DNA of 36,884 bases from Priapulus caudatus. Lineage: Eukaryota; Priapulida; Priapulimorpha; Priapulimorphida; Priapulidae. Each line of letters starts with the position of its first letter. Position 1 is the stretch's first letter. This document shows, one piece after another, positions 10,066 to 22,504 of this stretch. The notes beneath the pieces are model-generated. The model saw nothing but the letters and a program-made list of their open reading frames with translations. It did not search any database and was not told the DNA's origin. The position numbers were made by a program, and so were the translations under genes. Where the stretch lies: positions 71,093-107,976 of the forward strand of contig NW_014577318.1 in assembly GCF_000485595.1 (NCBI RefSeq), read 5' to 3'.

Positions 10066-12540
10066 GCACATTTGCTATATGTTGCATCGACCTGCAGCAT
10101 ACAATTAACACCTACAGCAATAATATTATGTATATTTAAATAATCTGACCTTTTAATATTACATTATATTGTCTTCCGTTGTGCTATGCAATAACTTTAC
10201 TGGCAGAAATGTGTTTATTCCGTACTAAATTTTAGTGAGCGATGATAGCGTTGTTAGCGAGAGGTTTTCACGATGTACTGTCGTCTGTAGCAGTCATGCA
10301 TTTAGTCGTGTTTTTTTCTCTCTGGAAACTAGAGACGCTCGAGTCAAAGTTATTTGCGTGCAATGTATGTTGTGTATGTGTATGTTGTAGCTTTTACTGA
10401 CAATCATCATCAAATGTCGCTTTTATAAAACCATTCTTAGTTATTCAGGATCATTTGGGAATTAGGTAAGTCGGTACTGCAAAAATAATTTAAAGATACA
10501 GGTGAATGGGTTTATTATTTATAAGTTTTTAATCGGGCAAAGATGGGTGATGTAGTAGTAAGGTTGGTGGATTAATTAGGATGTGGTTAAAGATGTAAAA
10601 AATATTTATTTTTATATATAATAATGTAGCTCATCTTCCACGCGTTCTTGCAGATGTAGCATAACAAGCTAAACGCTGGTGTGTTTGTATATCTATGATA
10701 TTTATTGCGCAGGCATGATAAATTGTACTGTTCAGACTCCCGCCTCTGCGATGCCAATTTTCTGCAGCAAGCAGCTTTTTCCCTCGCTGGGCATTGATTA
10801 CACTTGCAGTCCTTCTAGCCAACCATGCACCCTGCTGGTGACATTGAAACAGCTGTGCTATGCTGGGTAACCAAGAGATCTATCCTTATAGCAGCAGCTT
10901 TATCATTCCCGCTCTGCGAACAGTAATTTCGGTATCATGTGTGTCATATTTGCTAGCGTAAAGGTCGTTCTTTACAACTGTGTCGTTTGAGAAAAGTAAT
11001 AGAAATCGACTTGGGCGCAGAATGTAAAAATGATTTTATGTCTTCCTTGAGAAGTTCGTGAAAATGCTGTCCTTTTTACTTTTCGCTAGGAAATGTGAGC
11101 GAGAGCAATTTTCTGCTTTCATCGACAGCTTGTTTTGATAGTTTTTAGTTCCTTGCTTTTACACTATCCGTGTATTTTTTTAAAGGCGAGTTATACTATT
11201 ATATGTTTTAGTTTAACTTTCCTATTGTTGGTAATAATCATTTATTAATAATAATATAATGGCAAATATATAGTATACCACACAGGCGTGCAAACTTGAG
11301 GTGGTAAATTTATGGTAATATTTATCAGCATTTTACATAATTGTATATGACTAAATCTGCATAAATATAAACGTATTTATGCACATATTTGCTTATCTGA
11401 AACACTTAATCACTGCTTATCAGCATCCGTAAATAAACAAGTCGCCATTACTAATGTATGGTAATTACAAAGTAGTAAGCGATATGAAGAATACTGTCAT
11501 CTTGAAAAGTCTGCAGTAACTATTTCGGGGTCTGGATGACGAACTTTTATTGTAGCTGTTTAGATACAGTACAGGGTGTTATTGTTATTAAACTCACTCG
11601 CAATTGAAACATTTTGAAGTCTTTATCGGGTTAAAATCAGCGAATTTGGCAAAGATAACGTTTAAACGTAGGAAAGCTTTTATGCGTTGAGTGCTATGTA
11701 CTGACGTTTTCAGCTGGTTATTTCTGCTAGTAAGAGCCGTTTCGCCTTTCTGTGAACATTTGTGCAGTCAGATTATCCGAGAGAGTACAACATCTTTACC
11801 TCTTTTAAAATATGAATCTCATTGTTCTTCCTTTACCGTACAGTTATGCTACCTGTGTCAAATGTTTTATTAAAAGGCCGTTTACGATACTTATTCTTGT
11901 TTGTATTATCCGTGGTTGATCATTCTTCTCTGTCTGGAGAACTATTGTATGCTTCAGATCAGTTATAGCATTCTCATTACATTTAATTGTAAGTAAATAT
12001 TTTCGAACGCGTGTATCAATTAGTCAAGAGCAAATGGTGAAAAAATCTATTCAGTAATTATCTAGATGAGCATTTATTGTTCTGTCTATATGAGTATGTA
12101 TGTCAATGTGACGTATCCTTAGATAACGTGCTTGGTAAAACTATATGAACACCTAACGAACGGGACCTACGCGTATATAAGAATGCATATGTGGGACGGT
12201 TTTAATGGCGCTATCATTGGTCGTATAATGTTAGGCAATGTGACATCAGCGATCGGTCGCGCACAGCTTCTATGTGCGCGCGTGGGTGCGTGCGTGTGTG
12301 CGCGCGTGCGTGCGTGTGTGCGATGTATGCGCGTGTGCATGTATGTTTGTTTGCGTGTGTGCGCACGCCATATCTCTATTCTCTACTTCTGATATCATGC
12401 ACATTGTGGTTATATTATATTTATTGTACGACTGCTAGAAGATAGGGATTCCAGAAAGAATAGATTGTAGTGCTGTACGATCGTGCAGATTTTACGCATT
12501 CTCAAATAGATTTCTGACTGGACAGTCAGTGCGTAGCATG
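10066..12540. other. ANO10 3' flank and intergenic region
   Basis: AT-rich sequence with no gene recognised on either strand. The first part must hold the ANO10 3' UTR, but I saw no clear AATAAA near the stop. A GT/GC microsatellite lies at 12265-12365. Confidence 0.7.
12265..12365. repeat. GT/GC-rich simple repeat
   Basis: Imperfect GTGCGTGCGTGTG tract in intergenic sequence, about 200 bp upstream of the BPHL start codon. Confidence 0.9.
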
Positions 12541-12565
12541 TGACGTCACATAGCAAGATGGCTGC
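12541..12565 (+). promoter_or_regulatory. BPHL: Probable BPHL promoter elements: CRE-type site and YY1-type start
   Basis: A perfect TGACGTCA palindrome (CRE/ATF type) lies at 12541-12548. Ten bases before the start codon begins AGCAAGATGGCTGC, which fits the AAGATGG core of YY1/initiator sites that often overlap the start codon of nuclear genes for mitochondrial proteins. No TATA box is evident. Function is inferred. Confidence 0.5.
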
Positions 12566-12664
12566 TTCCATGGCAAGATATATTGCGAAAAATAATACAA
12601 AGTTTATAAAGTGTTTATCTGTTCAGAAACCACACGTGAGGTGTTTATCCTCTAAGAATGAAAG
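12558..12664 (+). CDS. BPHL: BPHL exon 1, mitochondrial leader
   Basis: The ATG at 12558 gives [20 protein letters not shown] and on to VRCLSSKNE. The segment is rich in Arg, Lys, Ser and Ala and has an RCLSS motif, as expected for a mitochondrial presequence. The donor is GTATAA at 12665. It ends with AG of a split Ser codon, completed by the T at 14205, so this exon joins the next in frame. Confidence 0.85.
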
Positions 12665-15600
12665 GTATAACTAAGAATAAACCCCGTTACGCCATCTGTA
12701 GATAAAAAAATACTACTATACATATGATCAGGAGTAGATGAAGAAGTTAGTAGTAGTAGTAGAAGAAGTAGTTCCAATCTTCATCTACTCCTGATATGAT
12801 AATATGAGCCTAGCTAGAACCGGTTTTAGAATTTGTCATTTGACACAATTCAGCAGAAAAACATTCATTCTCATTCTCTGACGCAGGTTCAATATCACTA
12901 ATGAGGTATGCCTACATTTACTGTAGAGTAGATCGAACATCTTATTGTACGCGCACATGCTTTGTAGAGAATTAACTCAAAAGTCCATCAAAACCACCAA
13001 ATATTATGGAATATTAGATTGAAATAATAAATAAAGTAAGGGTACCAGTGGCGCTGAGAGGGTCTAATACCGTCTTATAGGCGTCTATGTCCCCCAGGGT
13101 ACTGCCGGAACGTACCTTGGTACTATATAATATGCCGAACTGTACCTCGCCTACTCCACTAATGAGTCTAGGGAGTCGTCTACTCCCTAACGGTCCTAAC
13201 CTTAACCCTAACCCTAACCCTAACCATATCAAATAGTTACCAGGGTACGTTCCGGCAGTACCCTGAGGTACATAGACCCTATAAGCACCACCAGTTTAGG
13301 CCGATGAAAGTTGATGTCATGGTTCTCGTCAGCGCCCGCATCAAATTTTACTCCCGCACCAAAAAAGTTCAACACTCATCGCTGACGAAATTCCCGCCTC
13401 AAAAAATCAACAATCTACAGTCAGCACTACATGTATGGAAGACAAACAGTAAAAATTTGAGTAAAAACTGTCAACAAAGAAGTTATGACATTTTTTAATC
13501 TTATTTTGCATATGTACAAGACCTGATATACCCTCACTAAGTTCTATTGGTTTGTAGATGAAAGATGAATGTTGATCTAAATCCCTCATCAAAATCTCAA
13601 CAATGCCTGACGAGAACCATGAAATCAACTTTCATCGGCCTTAGCTTGGTGAATGCATCTTTTCATTTCGACCTTCGACAGATATTTCAGTTTTATAACC
13701 AATGAAAAGATTGTCACAAACTTATGCTCATAGGGTCTATGTCCCCCAGGGTACTGCCGGTACGTACCCTGGGTACGGTCCGGTATACAGGAACGTACCC
13801 TGGCCACTATTTGATATGGTTAGGGTTAGGATTAGGGTTCGGGTTTGGGTTCGGGTTAGGGAGTAGGCGTAGGCGACTACCTAGACTCGTTAGTGGAGTA
13901 GGCGAGGTATGGTACGGCATATTAGATAGTACCAGGGTATGTTCCGGTATACCGGACCGTACCCAGGGTACGTTCCGGCAGTACCCCGGGGGACATAGAC
14001 CCTATCAGCCAAACTTATATATACCATCTAGTAAATGTTGAGGCTCCGCGTGAACAACCAATTTAGATAGCTAGCCACCACATCGTGATTAATACCCAAT
14101 GTAAGTATAATTGATTAGTAATTTGCAAGACGTCATATATGCAGCTGGTGCTGGTTCTATCTATATAGTTCCCGTGTGAATTAGTATATATCCACATATT
14201 TCAGTGCTCTCATCTCAGCAAAGGAAGAGGTGAATGGCGTTAATTTCCATTATGTGCGACGCGGAGCAGGCGAACATCCCATCTTGCTTATGCCCGGTGC
14301 TCTTGGTAAGTTCTTGCATCTACGAAAGTACCTGTCAGCTAGGGTTAAAATTAGGAAAAATCTGCTATCTTACCTCCAAAAAATGTGCCAATTAAAATCT
14401 GGTTTTCCACACTTGTAAGTTTTAGGTTGTTTCTACGAAGTAGGAAAAAATTTCCCCCAAACCTTTCCACGCAAAAAGTGTATAGTTACTTTCACTTTTC
14501 CAGGAGCTAGTAGATTGGAAGATGCTTGGAAGATCCTGGAAAAAAATGGAAATGGGTTCATTTTGACCCCCTGGGCATGCAAAGCCAATGTGGTTGTTCT
14601 GTACCCCAAGTTCATTTATGTGGACCATACTTTAGTACCTATTATTATATTAGCACATTAAATACCAGTGTATGTTAAACTATGTGGTACCCTTCTCTCT
14701 TTCTTCCCTGAAAATTCGAATATATATATATATATATATATATATAATAGTGTTGAGAAAATTCTGTTTGCAATTGTATTTTAGGTTCAGGGAGCTCTGA
14801 TTTTGGGCCACAACTAGAAAAGTTGGATGGAAGTCTCTTTACTATTATTGCTTGGGATCCCCGGGGATATGGAAAGAGCATTCCACCTGCTAGAGACTTT
14901 CCTCTTGACTTCTTCCATAGAGATGCTTCAGATGCTACCGGTCTAATGAATGTAAGCGAATACAATTATAATTTTTTCAAGAAAAAATGGTTTGTTAGCC
15001 ATGTATATGTCCCATATCTAGCCCACATATGTGAGGTTAAATTCGTTAGTTGTCACGAAAATCCATTAAAAAAAAATATAAATGATACAACTGTCATTTG
15101 CTTATTGTAACCATTATTGCAGAAACTTGGATTTAAGAAATTTTCCATGCTTGGGTGGAGTGATGGTGGAATAACAGCATTGGTACTAGCAGGAACCTTT
15201 CCAGATGTGGTCAGGAAAATGGTTGTATGGGGTTCAAATGCTACCGTTACCGAAAAGGATATGAAAATGTATGATGGTGAGTTAATTGTTGTCACATTAG
15301 CGTGGACGTAACATCATCGAAATATTTTCGTGTATTAAAGCCGCTTATGTTATTATTAGTCGTGACGGAAATCAACTGGGCTTTATTCCTCATATCAGTC
15401 ACTGCGTAAAAGACAGATCGCTTCGTGACTGGTGATGGCTGCTTCTGGTAGTTGCTCTTGAGATGATTATATAGGCTCTGTTTTACGAAACGCAGCTACT
15501 AGAGATATCAAAAACTGGAGCGAGAGGATGAAAGGCCCCATGCTTGCCATGTATGGAGAAGGCTTCCAGAAGCTCTGGTCAGACTGGATAGACGGTTTTG

Positions 15601-16139
15601 ATCGCCTGCTCAGGGAGAAGGGCGGTGACCTCTGCTTGTCAGAGACCGACAAGGTGGGTTGCTCGTAACTGCACACCTGTCTACATGCACCACCTTTCGT
15701 TTTTTGCTTTGTTGAAGATATCAGAGATGTGGATAAGTGGAGTGAGCGCATGCGAGCGCCCTTGGTTGCTATATATGGGCGGGAGAACTTGCAGGCTCTT
15801 TGGTCGGCAGATCTGGATTATTTCTGGGGCGTACTAGATAGTAGAGGAGGTGATATCTGCAAAACTGAGATGACCAAGGTAAATCCATCACATTCAGCCC
15901 TTTTTAGTAATGTTTCTCTACCAATAATAACAGTGGAATTTACATCAATGCTAAAGTTACAATGCTCCTAAACAGATCAGTTATATATTAGCCCATGCAG
16001 GTTAATGATTATATATTAAATCGACTTTAAATCAATTCTCTGACCTAACCCCTAAATATTTAAATTATTTAACTGCCACAGAGTGACGGTGCTTCTCTAT
16101 TGACTACTGCCTCTACTGCCATAACAACTACATACTGCG

Positions 16140-16178
<39 letters not shown>

Positions 16179-19100
16179 ACAACTAGAGNNNNNNNNNNCA
16201 GATCGTCTAGTAAGTTTTACCTCCTGAACTTCCCAGTCATCGAAGGCGTCTCTGAAGTAGTCAACTGCATCGTCCTCCATTCCTGATCCAGTACTCACTG
16301 AGGACATTTTTAGTTTTTGTACAATTACTTGACACGGTATCGTTGGCTATGTTACGCCACAATTTACTATCCGCGCTCGGGCGTACGGCGCATGCAGGGT
16401 GCGGCCTGCGGCAACTGTAATCAGGCAACGGATGCTGGCAGAGAAAGAGTCGAAACCTCGCGATACCGGGTCCGACCGCTTTGCTGACGACTGCATGCAG
16501 ACCACTGATCTCACAGGCACTTGAAGTGTATCAACAGTAAACATACGCCGCCGCGATCGCGCGCACACTGTCATGTGTCAGTGTGCGCGCGATGGCGGCG
16601 GCGTATGTTTACTGTTGATACGCTTCAAGTGCCTGTGACTGATCTCTACTGTAACGTACGTTAGTATAGTAGAGATCAGTGCTGCCGACTGCAGCCAAAG
16701 TATGGCACAGTCATTAGCACGACACGGCTGTGCGATGGATCGTCTATACATGGTCTAGACCCTAGCAAGACCGTTTCTTGGAGCTAACCACAGTCTCAGA
16801 ACGGTCAGTCTCATTTTCAGTACTGAAAATTCTCGCTTTCAATTTCTGAGAACTGAGCGCCATCTGTCGTGGAGTATGGCTTATGTCATGACTCAACCCC
16901 GTGTATTCCTCAAGGACCTCAAGTGTAGTCTAGACACAACAAATATTGCAGTTACGTGCGTGACTATAAGTCATGTTAAAGTACACAAGCTAATACAGCT
17001 TGTACCAGAGCGTGCACAAGCTAGCACCATAGATATACAAAATGTATTCTACGTACTGTATATCTATGCTAGCACAGATAGCTAATGCCTAGTAACGGGT
17101 GCAGGGGCGCGGATCCAGAGGGGGGGTCGAGGGGGTCCGGACCCCACTTTTACCACAAAAAAAGGGGAAAAAGCATACACACACGCACGCGCGCGCGCGC
17201 ACACGTGTACACGTACGCGCACGCACACGCACACGCACACGCACACGCACACACACACACACACACACACAAGGCCGTACGCAAGAAATTTTCTGTAGGG
17301 GGGCAAATACGCAGGAAATTTTCTGTAGGGGGGCAAAGGTACTCCCCGCGCCCTCTATTGCCCTATTTGTCCCATTAAAAGGCATACTCTGAAAATCTCT
17401 AGGGGGGCAACTGCTTTGGCGGAGGTAATGACAATGACAACGAGTACAGATATCGGTGCCATGGTTACTGCTATTCCTGCTACTGCTTTTGTTGCTGTAG
17501 TACCTAGATGTCATTTCTGTGCCTACAATACACTGACTTTGTGTGTCTTTTGTTGAACCTGGTCTTTCTGGTCTCAAGGTTATAAAGTTTATATTAACTG
17601 ATGGCATGAAGTGGGTTACATAGACCTCTGGCTTTTTTCAGCCACGCATTGATGTCTTTGTTGGCATTGTCATTGCTTATAAGGCTCTTAACGTCAACAT
17701 GAAATCGATCATCAACATATTCTAACATCTGTGCTTTCTCAAAGTGGATGAGGCTGATATAGACTTTAGCATTCTGTTATTAGGAGTGAATCAAAACGAG
17801 AAAAAACATATATTTTTATTCACATCTGATGTTATTGTCTAAACGAAACATCTCCTTTTTATATCACCTTCTTGTCATGTTGAGTAAAATTCGGCAACGG
17901 TTTTTGTTGAGAATGGAAAAGTTATCATTCAACAGTTGTCACAACTTGCAGAGATGCTTTTTTTAGCTGCACTTTCTTTGGCACATACACACAGTCACGA
18001 TACATGCTTATGTGCATACATGCATTGAACACAAACATGCACACGCAGATACACCCATATATAATTAACAAGCCTGCCTAGGCTTTTTTGTTAGTTATAA
18101 ACTGCCGTGCGTACTGGTACTCTAATGTAGATGTATTGATCCTGGTGCAGTTTGCAACCTGCTGTTCCAACTCGGTTGGTAATACACGCTCGAGGAATGT
18201 AGTTTGTTGCTATGGCAGCAATAACTGGCTTCATCAGAACTGACTGTCTGACCATCAGTTCTGATATGCAAATTATTCATGATGAAATATTACATGCAAT
18301 ATATATATATATATATATACATACATATATATATATAGTATGAGCCAGCTAGAATACCATGCCTACAATTTAATTAATGGTACAGTAGCAGGTGGCTGGT
18401 AGTGTCTGCAATTAAACTATTGCACAATAATAAAGAAGGAAAGTCAGAGAAGAAGAAAGATCGTTTGATATATTCGTCGTAGTAGTTGTTGGTATCATGG
18501 GCTGTATATTATGTAGTCGTTGTGCATATAACCTATATTTAGTATAACATGTAACGTATGATTAGTATAGCCAAACATTGGAAGCACTTGTGCAGAATTA
18601 TATACCATCAACTGTTTTTGTGTCGCATATGTTTGATATCTACCACCACCACCAACGCCAACGCCAACACCAACACCAACGCCAACGCCAACACCAACAC
18701 CAACACCAACACCAACACCAACACCAGCACCAACGCCAACACCAATACCCAGCACAATTATCCACAAGCTTTCACACAATCTGTTTGAAGTGAGATGTCG
18801 TAATTGTGCACTTGGCAATAATTTAATTATTAACGCATACAGAGTACTTGATGAATGGTTTATTAAGCAGGCAATTTGTGTTGAACGATGTTCTTAAAAT
18901 TGCATCAGCTATTTCATACCCCTGTGATGTTAATGATTAATGCAAAGTAGTTGGATGTTTTTTATTCTGTCACAAGGTGGATGTGTTAATATCTTTTCAA
19001 ATATGCTATATAGCTATTCGAATCATGTGTGAATTATATATCGAAAATTTGGCTGTTAACGTTCCTATTCCCCTAACAAATTTTGCTTGTTGAATATTTC

Positions 19101-20728
19101 AAACAGAAGTAAACGTTTTTTTAAATTGTTATAAATTAAATTAACAAAACGAATATTATTACTTGCAATTGCTGAATGCAAGTTAAGTTAATATAAGGTC
19201 AGTGGAGAACCGTATTTCTATTTATTTCACAAACATTTATGCACGCATGAGTGCATTCATATATACCCAACATGTTAATAATATATCCACATAAAAACCT
19301 AACGTGTATAGAATTACAATAATAAATAAATACTAATGGGTTCTTATGGGGAATTACCAGAAATTTAGCACAATTCTACTTTTGCGAAGACAAGTAAAGT
19401 CTTGTTTGTTTTTGTAGGTTCGATGTCCGACGTTGATCATTCATGGTCAGAAGGATGCGATGGTGGGTCAGGAGCATGCTGATTACCTACACAGCCACAT
19501 CAACGGCTCCAAGTAAGTTTCCTGCATCGTGCTGTCCCACAAATGATCCGAATTTATACATTACTTAAACACAACGCACACATCCGAGCAAAACACCTGA
19601 ACGTGGAGCAAACGTGTTTCGCTCGATGTTCGTGGCTGTGTGCGGATTCCCGAAACAAAAAACATTGCTCAGCTGAGCGTGTTCTGCTGAACAAGCAATG
19701 TTTGATTCGCGGAGCGTGTTTTCGCCTGAGCGTACGTTTTGCTCGGGTGTGTGCGTCAATCGTTCTGCTACACAGCGAAACGCCACAGACGGTCTCCAAT
19801 CAATATTCTTAAAAATATCACATGACACACAAAATTGGATGTCCATTGGATGGCTATTTTAGATGTCATGTGACAACGGCGCTGTACGCAGTGTTTCTGT
19901 ATGTTTTGCTCAGCTGTGGTGCTGTGGTCGGGTGGCGTGTGTGCGCTTGCTCGCCGAGCAAAACGCGAAACGCTGGAAAAACAAAATTTCCCGTTTTGCT
20001 CGGGTGTGTGCGCTAGGCTTTAGCGCGTGTTCTGTCAGATGAACACGACGCTAATTTGTGCTCAGATTTTAAATGCGTTCGATCTCTCGCTACACGAATG
20101 GTGAATGTTGACGTACACATGGTGCAAGTTCATAATGTATGTGATAAATGTTTAGGAATGACTCGGTTTATCCTGCTGCTGCACCCGATATACAGGCAAT
20201 GTACGTCCTTTCTAACCCCCCCCCCCCCCAACACTGCAGACTTATGAACGACATGATGTTTATGCATTCGCGTGTGTGGGCAGACCCGTGTGTGTGTGCG
20301 TGTGTGCGTGTGTTTATATGTGGCGGCGTGTGTGGCGTGTGTTTATATGTGCGTGCGTGTGTGCGTGTGTTTATATGTGCGTGCGTGTGTGCGTGTGTTA
20401 TATGTGCGTGCGTGTGTGCGTGTGTTTATATGTGCGTGCGTGTGTGCGTGTGTTTATATGTGCGTGCGTGTGTGCGTGTGTTTATATGTGTGTGCGTAAG
20501 TGTGGTCGAGGGCATCTATGTACGTCTCTGTACACAGTAGAGATGATATTACGCTCAAAGTACTAGACTATAGATAGTAATGTTACCTAGGTGAGAATCT
20601 GACGATCAATGTTCATGTTGAGGCGTAGTGATGTTGTATTATTATCTTCCTTGTCGCATTTACCCTATACTAATAGCTGGACAATGTAACTAGGGTGCGT
20701 GTCGTAGTGTGTGTGTTGTGTGTGTGTT

Positions 20729-20778
<50 letters not shown>

Positions 20779-21478
20779 GGCGTGTGCGTGTGCGTGTGCG
20801 TGTGCGTGTGTGTGTTTTGTGCGTGCGTGTGTGGTGTGTTTATATGTGCGTGCGTGTGTGCGTTGTTGTATATGTGTGTGCGTAAGTGTGGTCAAGGGCA
20901 TCTATGTACGTCTCTGTACACAGTAGAGATGATATTAGCTCAAAGTACTAGACTATAGATAGTAAGTGTTAGTGATGTCACGATCATCGATTATACTCGA
21001 TCATCGGTTGAACAGTGGCTCGAAGCCAGGCGCTTGTTATCAAAATCCAATAATCGATTTAATCGAAAAAAAATAAAAAATAAATAAATTTTTTTTTTTT
21101 TTAATTTGAACAAGAAAACTTGGAAAAGTGATGAACATCAGTACATGTATTATACACACAGTAGTAAACAGTGCAAAACAAACAGTAAACAGGGCAAACA
21201 AGGGCACATACATGCACACACGTACATGCACACGACGTTACGCACACGCAGGCATTTCACACCCCGAGTAACCGATTGTAACGATCATCGGTTACGTTGG
21301 GTCAACGATGATCGATTATGAAATTACAACGCGAATTGACAACACTAGTAATGTTACCGTAGGTGAGAATCTGACGATCAAGTGTTCATGTTGAGGCGTA
21401 GTGATGTTGTATTATTATGGCCTTCCTTGTCGCATTACCCCTAATAATAGCTGGATCAATGTAACTAGGTGCGTGTCG

Positions 21479-21528
<50 letters not shown>

Positions 21529-22041
21529 GTGTGTGTGCGTGTGTGTGTGTGTGTGTCTGTGTGTGTGTGTGTATGTGTGTGTGCGTGTGTTTATATGTGC
21601 GTGCGTGGTGGCGTGTGTTTATATTGTCGTGCGGTGTGTACGTGTGTTTATATGTGCGTGCGTGTGCGTAATGTGGTCGAGGGCAATCTATTACGTCTCT
21701 GTACGCAGTAGAGATGATATTACGCTCATAAGTACTAGACTATAGATAGTATGTTACTAGGTGAGAATCGTGACGATCAATGTTCATGGTTGAGGCGTAG
21801 TGATGATGTTTTTATGGCCTTCCTTGTCGCATTACCCTAATAATAGCTGGATCAAAGTAACTAGGTGCGTTGTCGTAGTGTATGTGTGTGTGTGCGTGTG
21901 CGTGTGCGTGTGCGTGTGCGTGTGCGTGTGCGGTGCGCGTGCGCGTGCGGGTGTGTGTGCTGTGTGTGTCGCGGTGAGTGTGTGTGTGTGCGTGCGCGTG
22001 TGTGTGCGTGTGTGTGTGCGCAGTGTGTGTGCGGCGTGTGC

Positions 22042-22078
<37 letters not shown>

Positions 22079-22397
22079 ATGTCAGCAGGTGTAGTAGACC
22101 GCTGATACAGGAAGGTGAGTCATCCGTACGGACACAGACATTTACCTGCGAATCGATACCTGAAATTTTTTGCCTGCAAGCGAATTGATACCTGTGAAAT
22201 TTACCTGCATGCGAATAGGTCGAGACGAGGGACAAGTAATAGTTTGTGTTCGTTAGAGCTTCTTTGTCCAGTGCTCTTTTTACTATTTTGTATCTCGGTA
22301 CATGCCCACAGCTTTGGGTGATCTCTCCATGGTATACATTTAACATTTAAACAAGTCTCTTTTGCCTTATAATAGGTCAAAGTTCATATCTGTGTTC

Positions 22398-22443
<46 letters not shown>

Positions 22444-22470
22444 TCTCTCTCTCTCTTTTCTCTCTCTCTC

Positions 22471-22504
<34 letters not shown>

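Larger units (their letters stand above)
12665..14204. other. BPHL: BPHL intron 1, with three repeat insertions
   Basis: This intron holds the hairpin at 12727-12795 and long-TIR copies B (13053-13286) and C (13726-14009). The sequence between B and C is unassigned. Its two ends, GCCGATGAAAGTTGATTTC-like, are inverted copies: GGCCGATGAAAGTTGAT near 13300 and ATCAACTTTCATCGGCC near 13624. So another short inverted-repeat element of about 345 bp may lie there. Confidence 0.7.
15879..19417. other. BPHL: BPHL intron with first N-gap, orphan exon, hairpin and repeats
   Basis: Between exon 5b and the next exon lie a CAA tract, the 10-N gap, the orphan minus-strand exon at 16221-16307, the large hairpin at 16514-16635, a hAT-like fragment at 17102, CA and CCAACR repeats, and AT-rich sequence. 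The stretches 16681-17085, 17410-18300 and 18770-19417 show no gene. Confidence 0.7.

Noticed and set aside
8354-14009. First reading of the long-TIR family as hAT with 8-bp duplications
   Set aside because: Exact flanking repeats are 9 bp in three copies and the TIRs are about 90 bp, which fits Mutator-like better.
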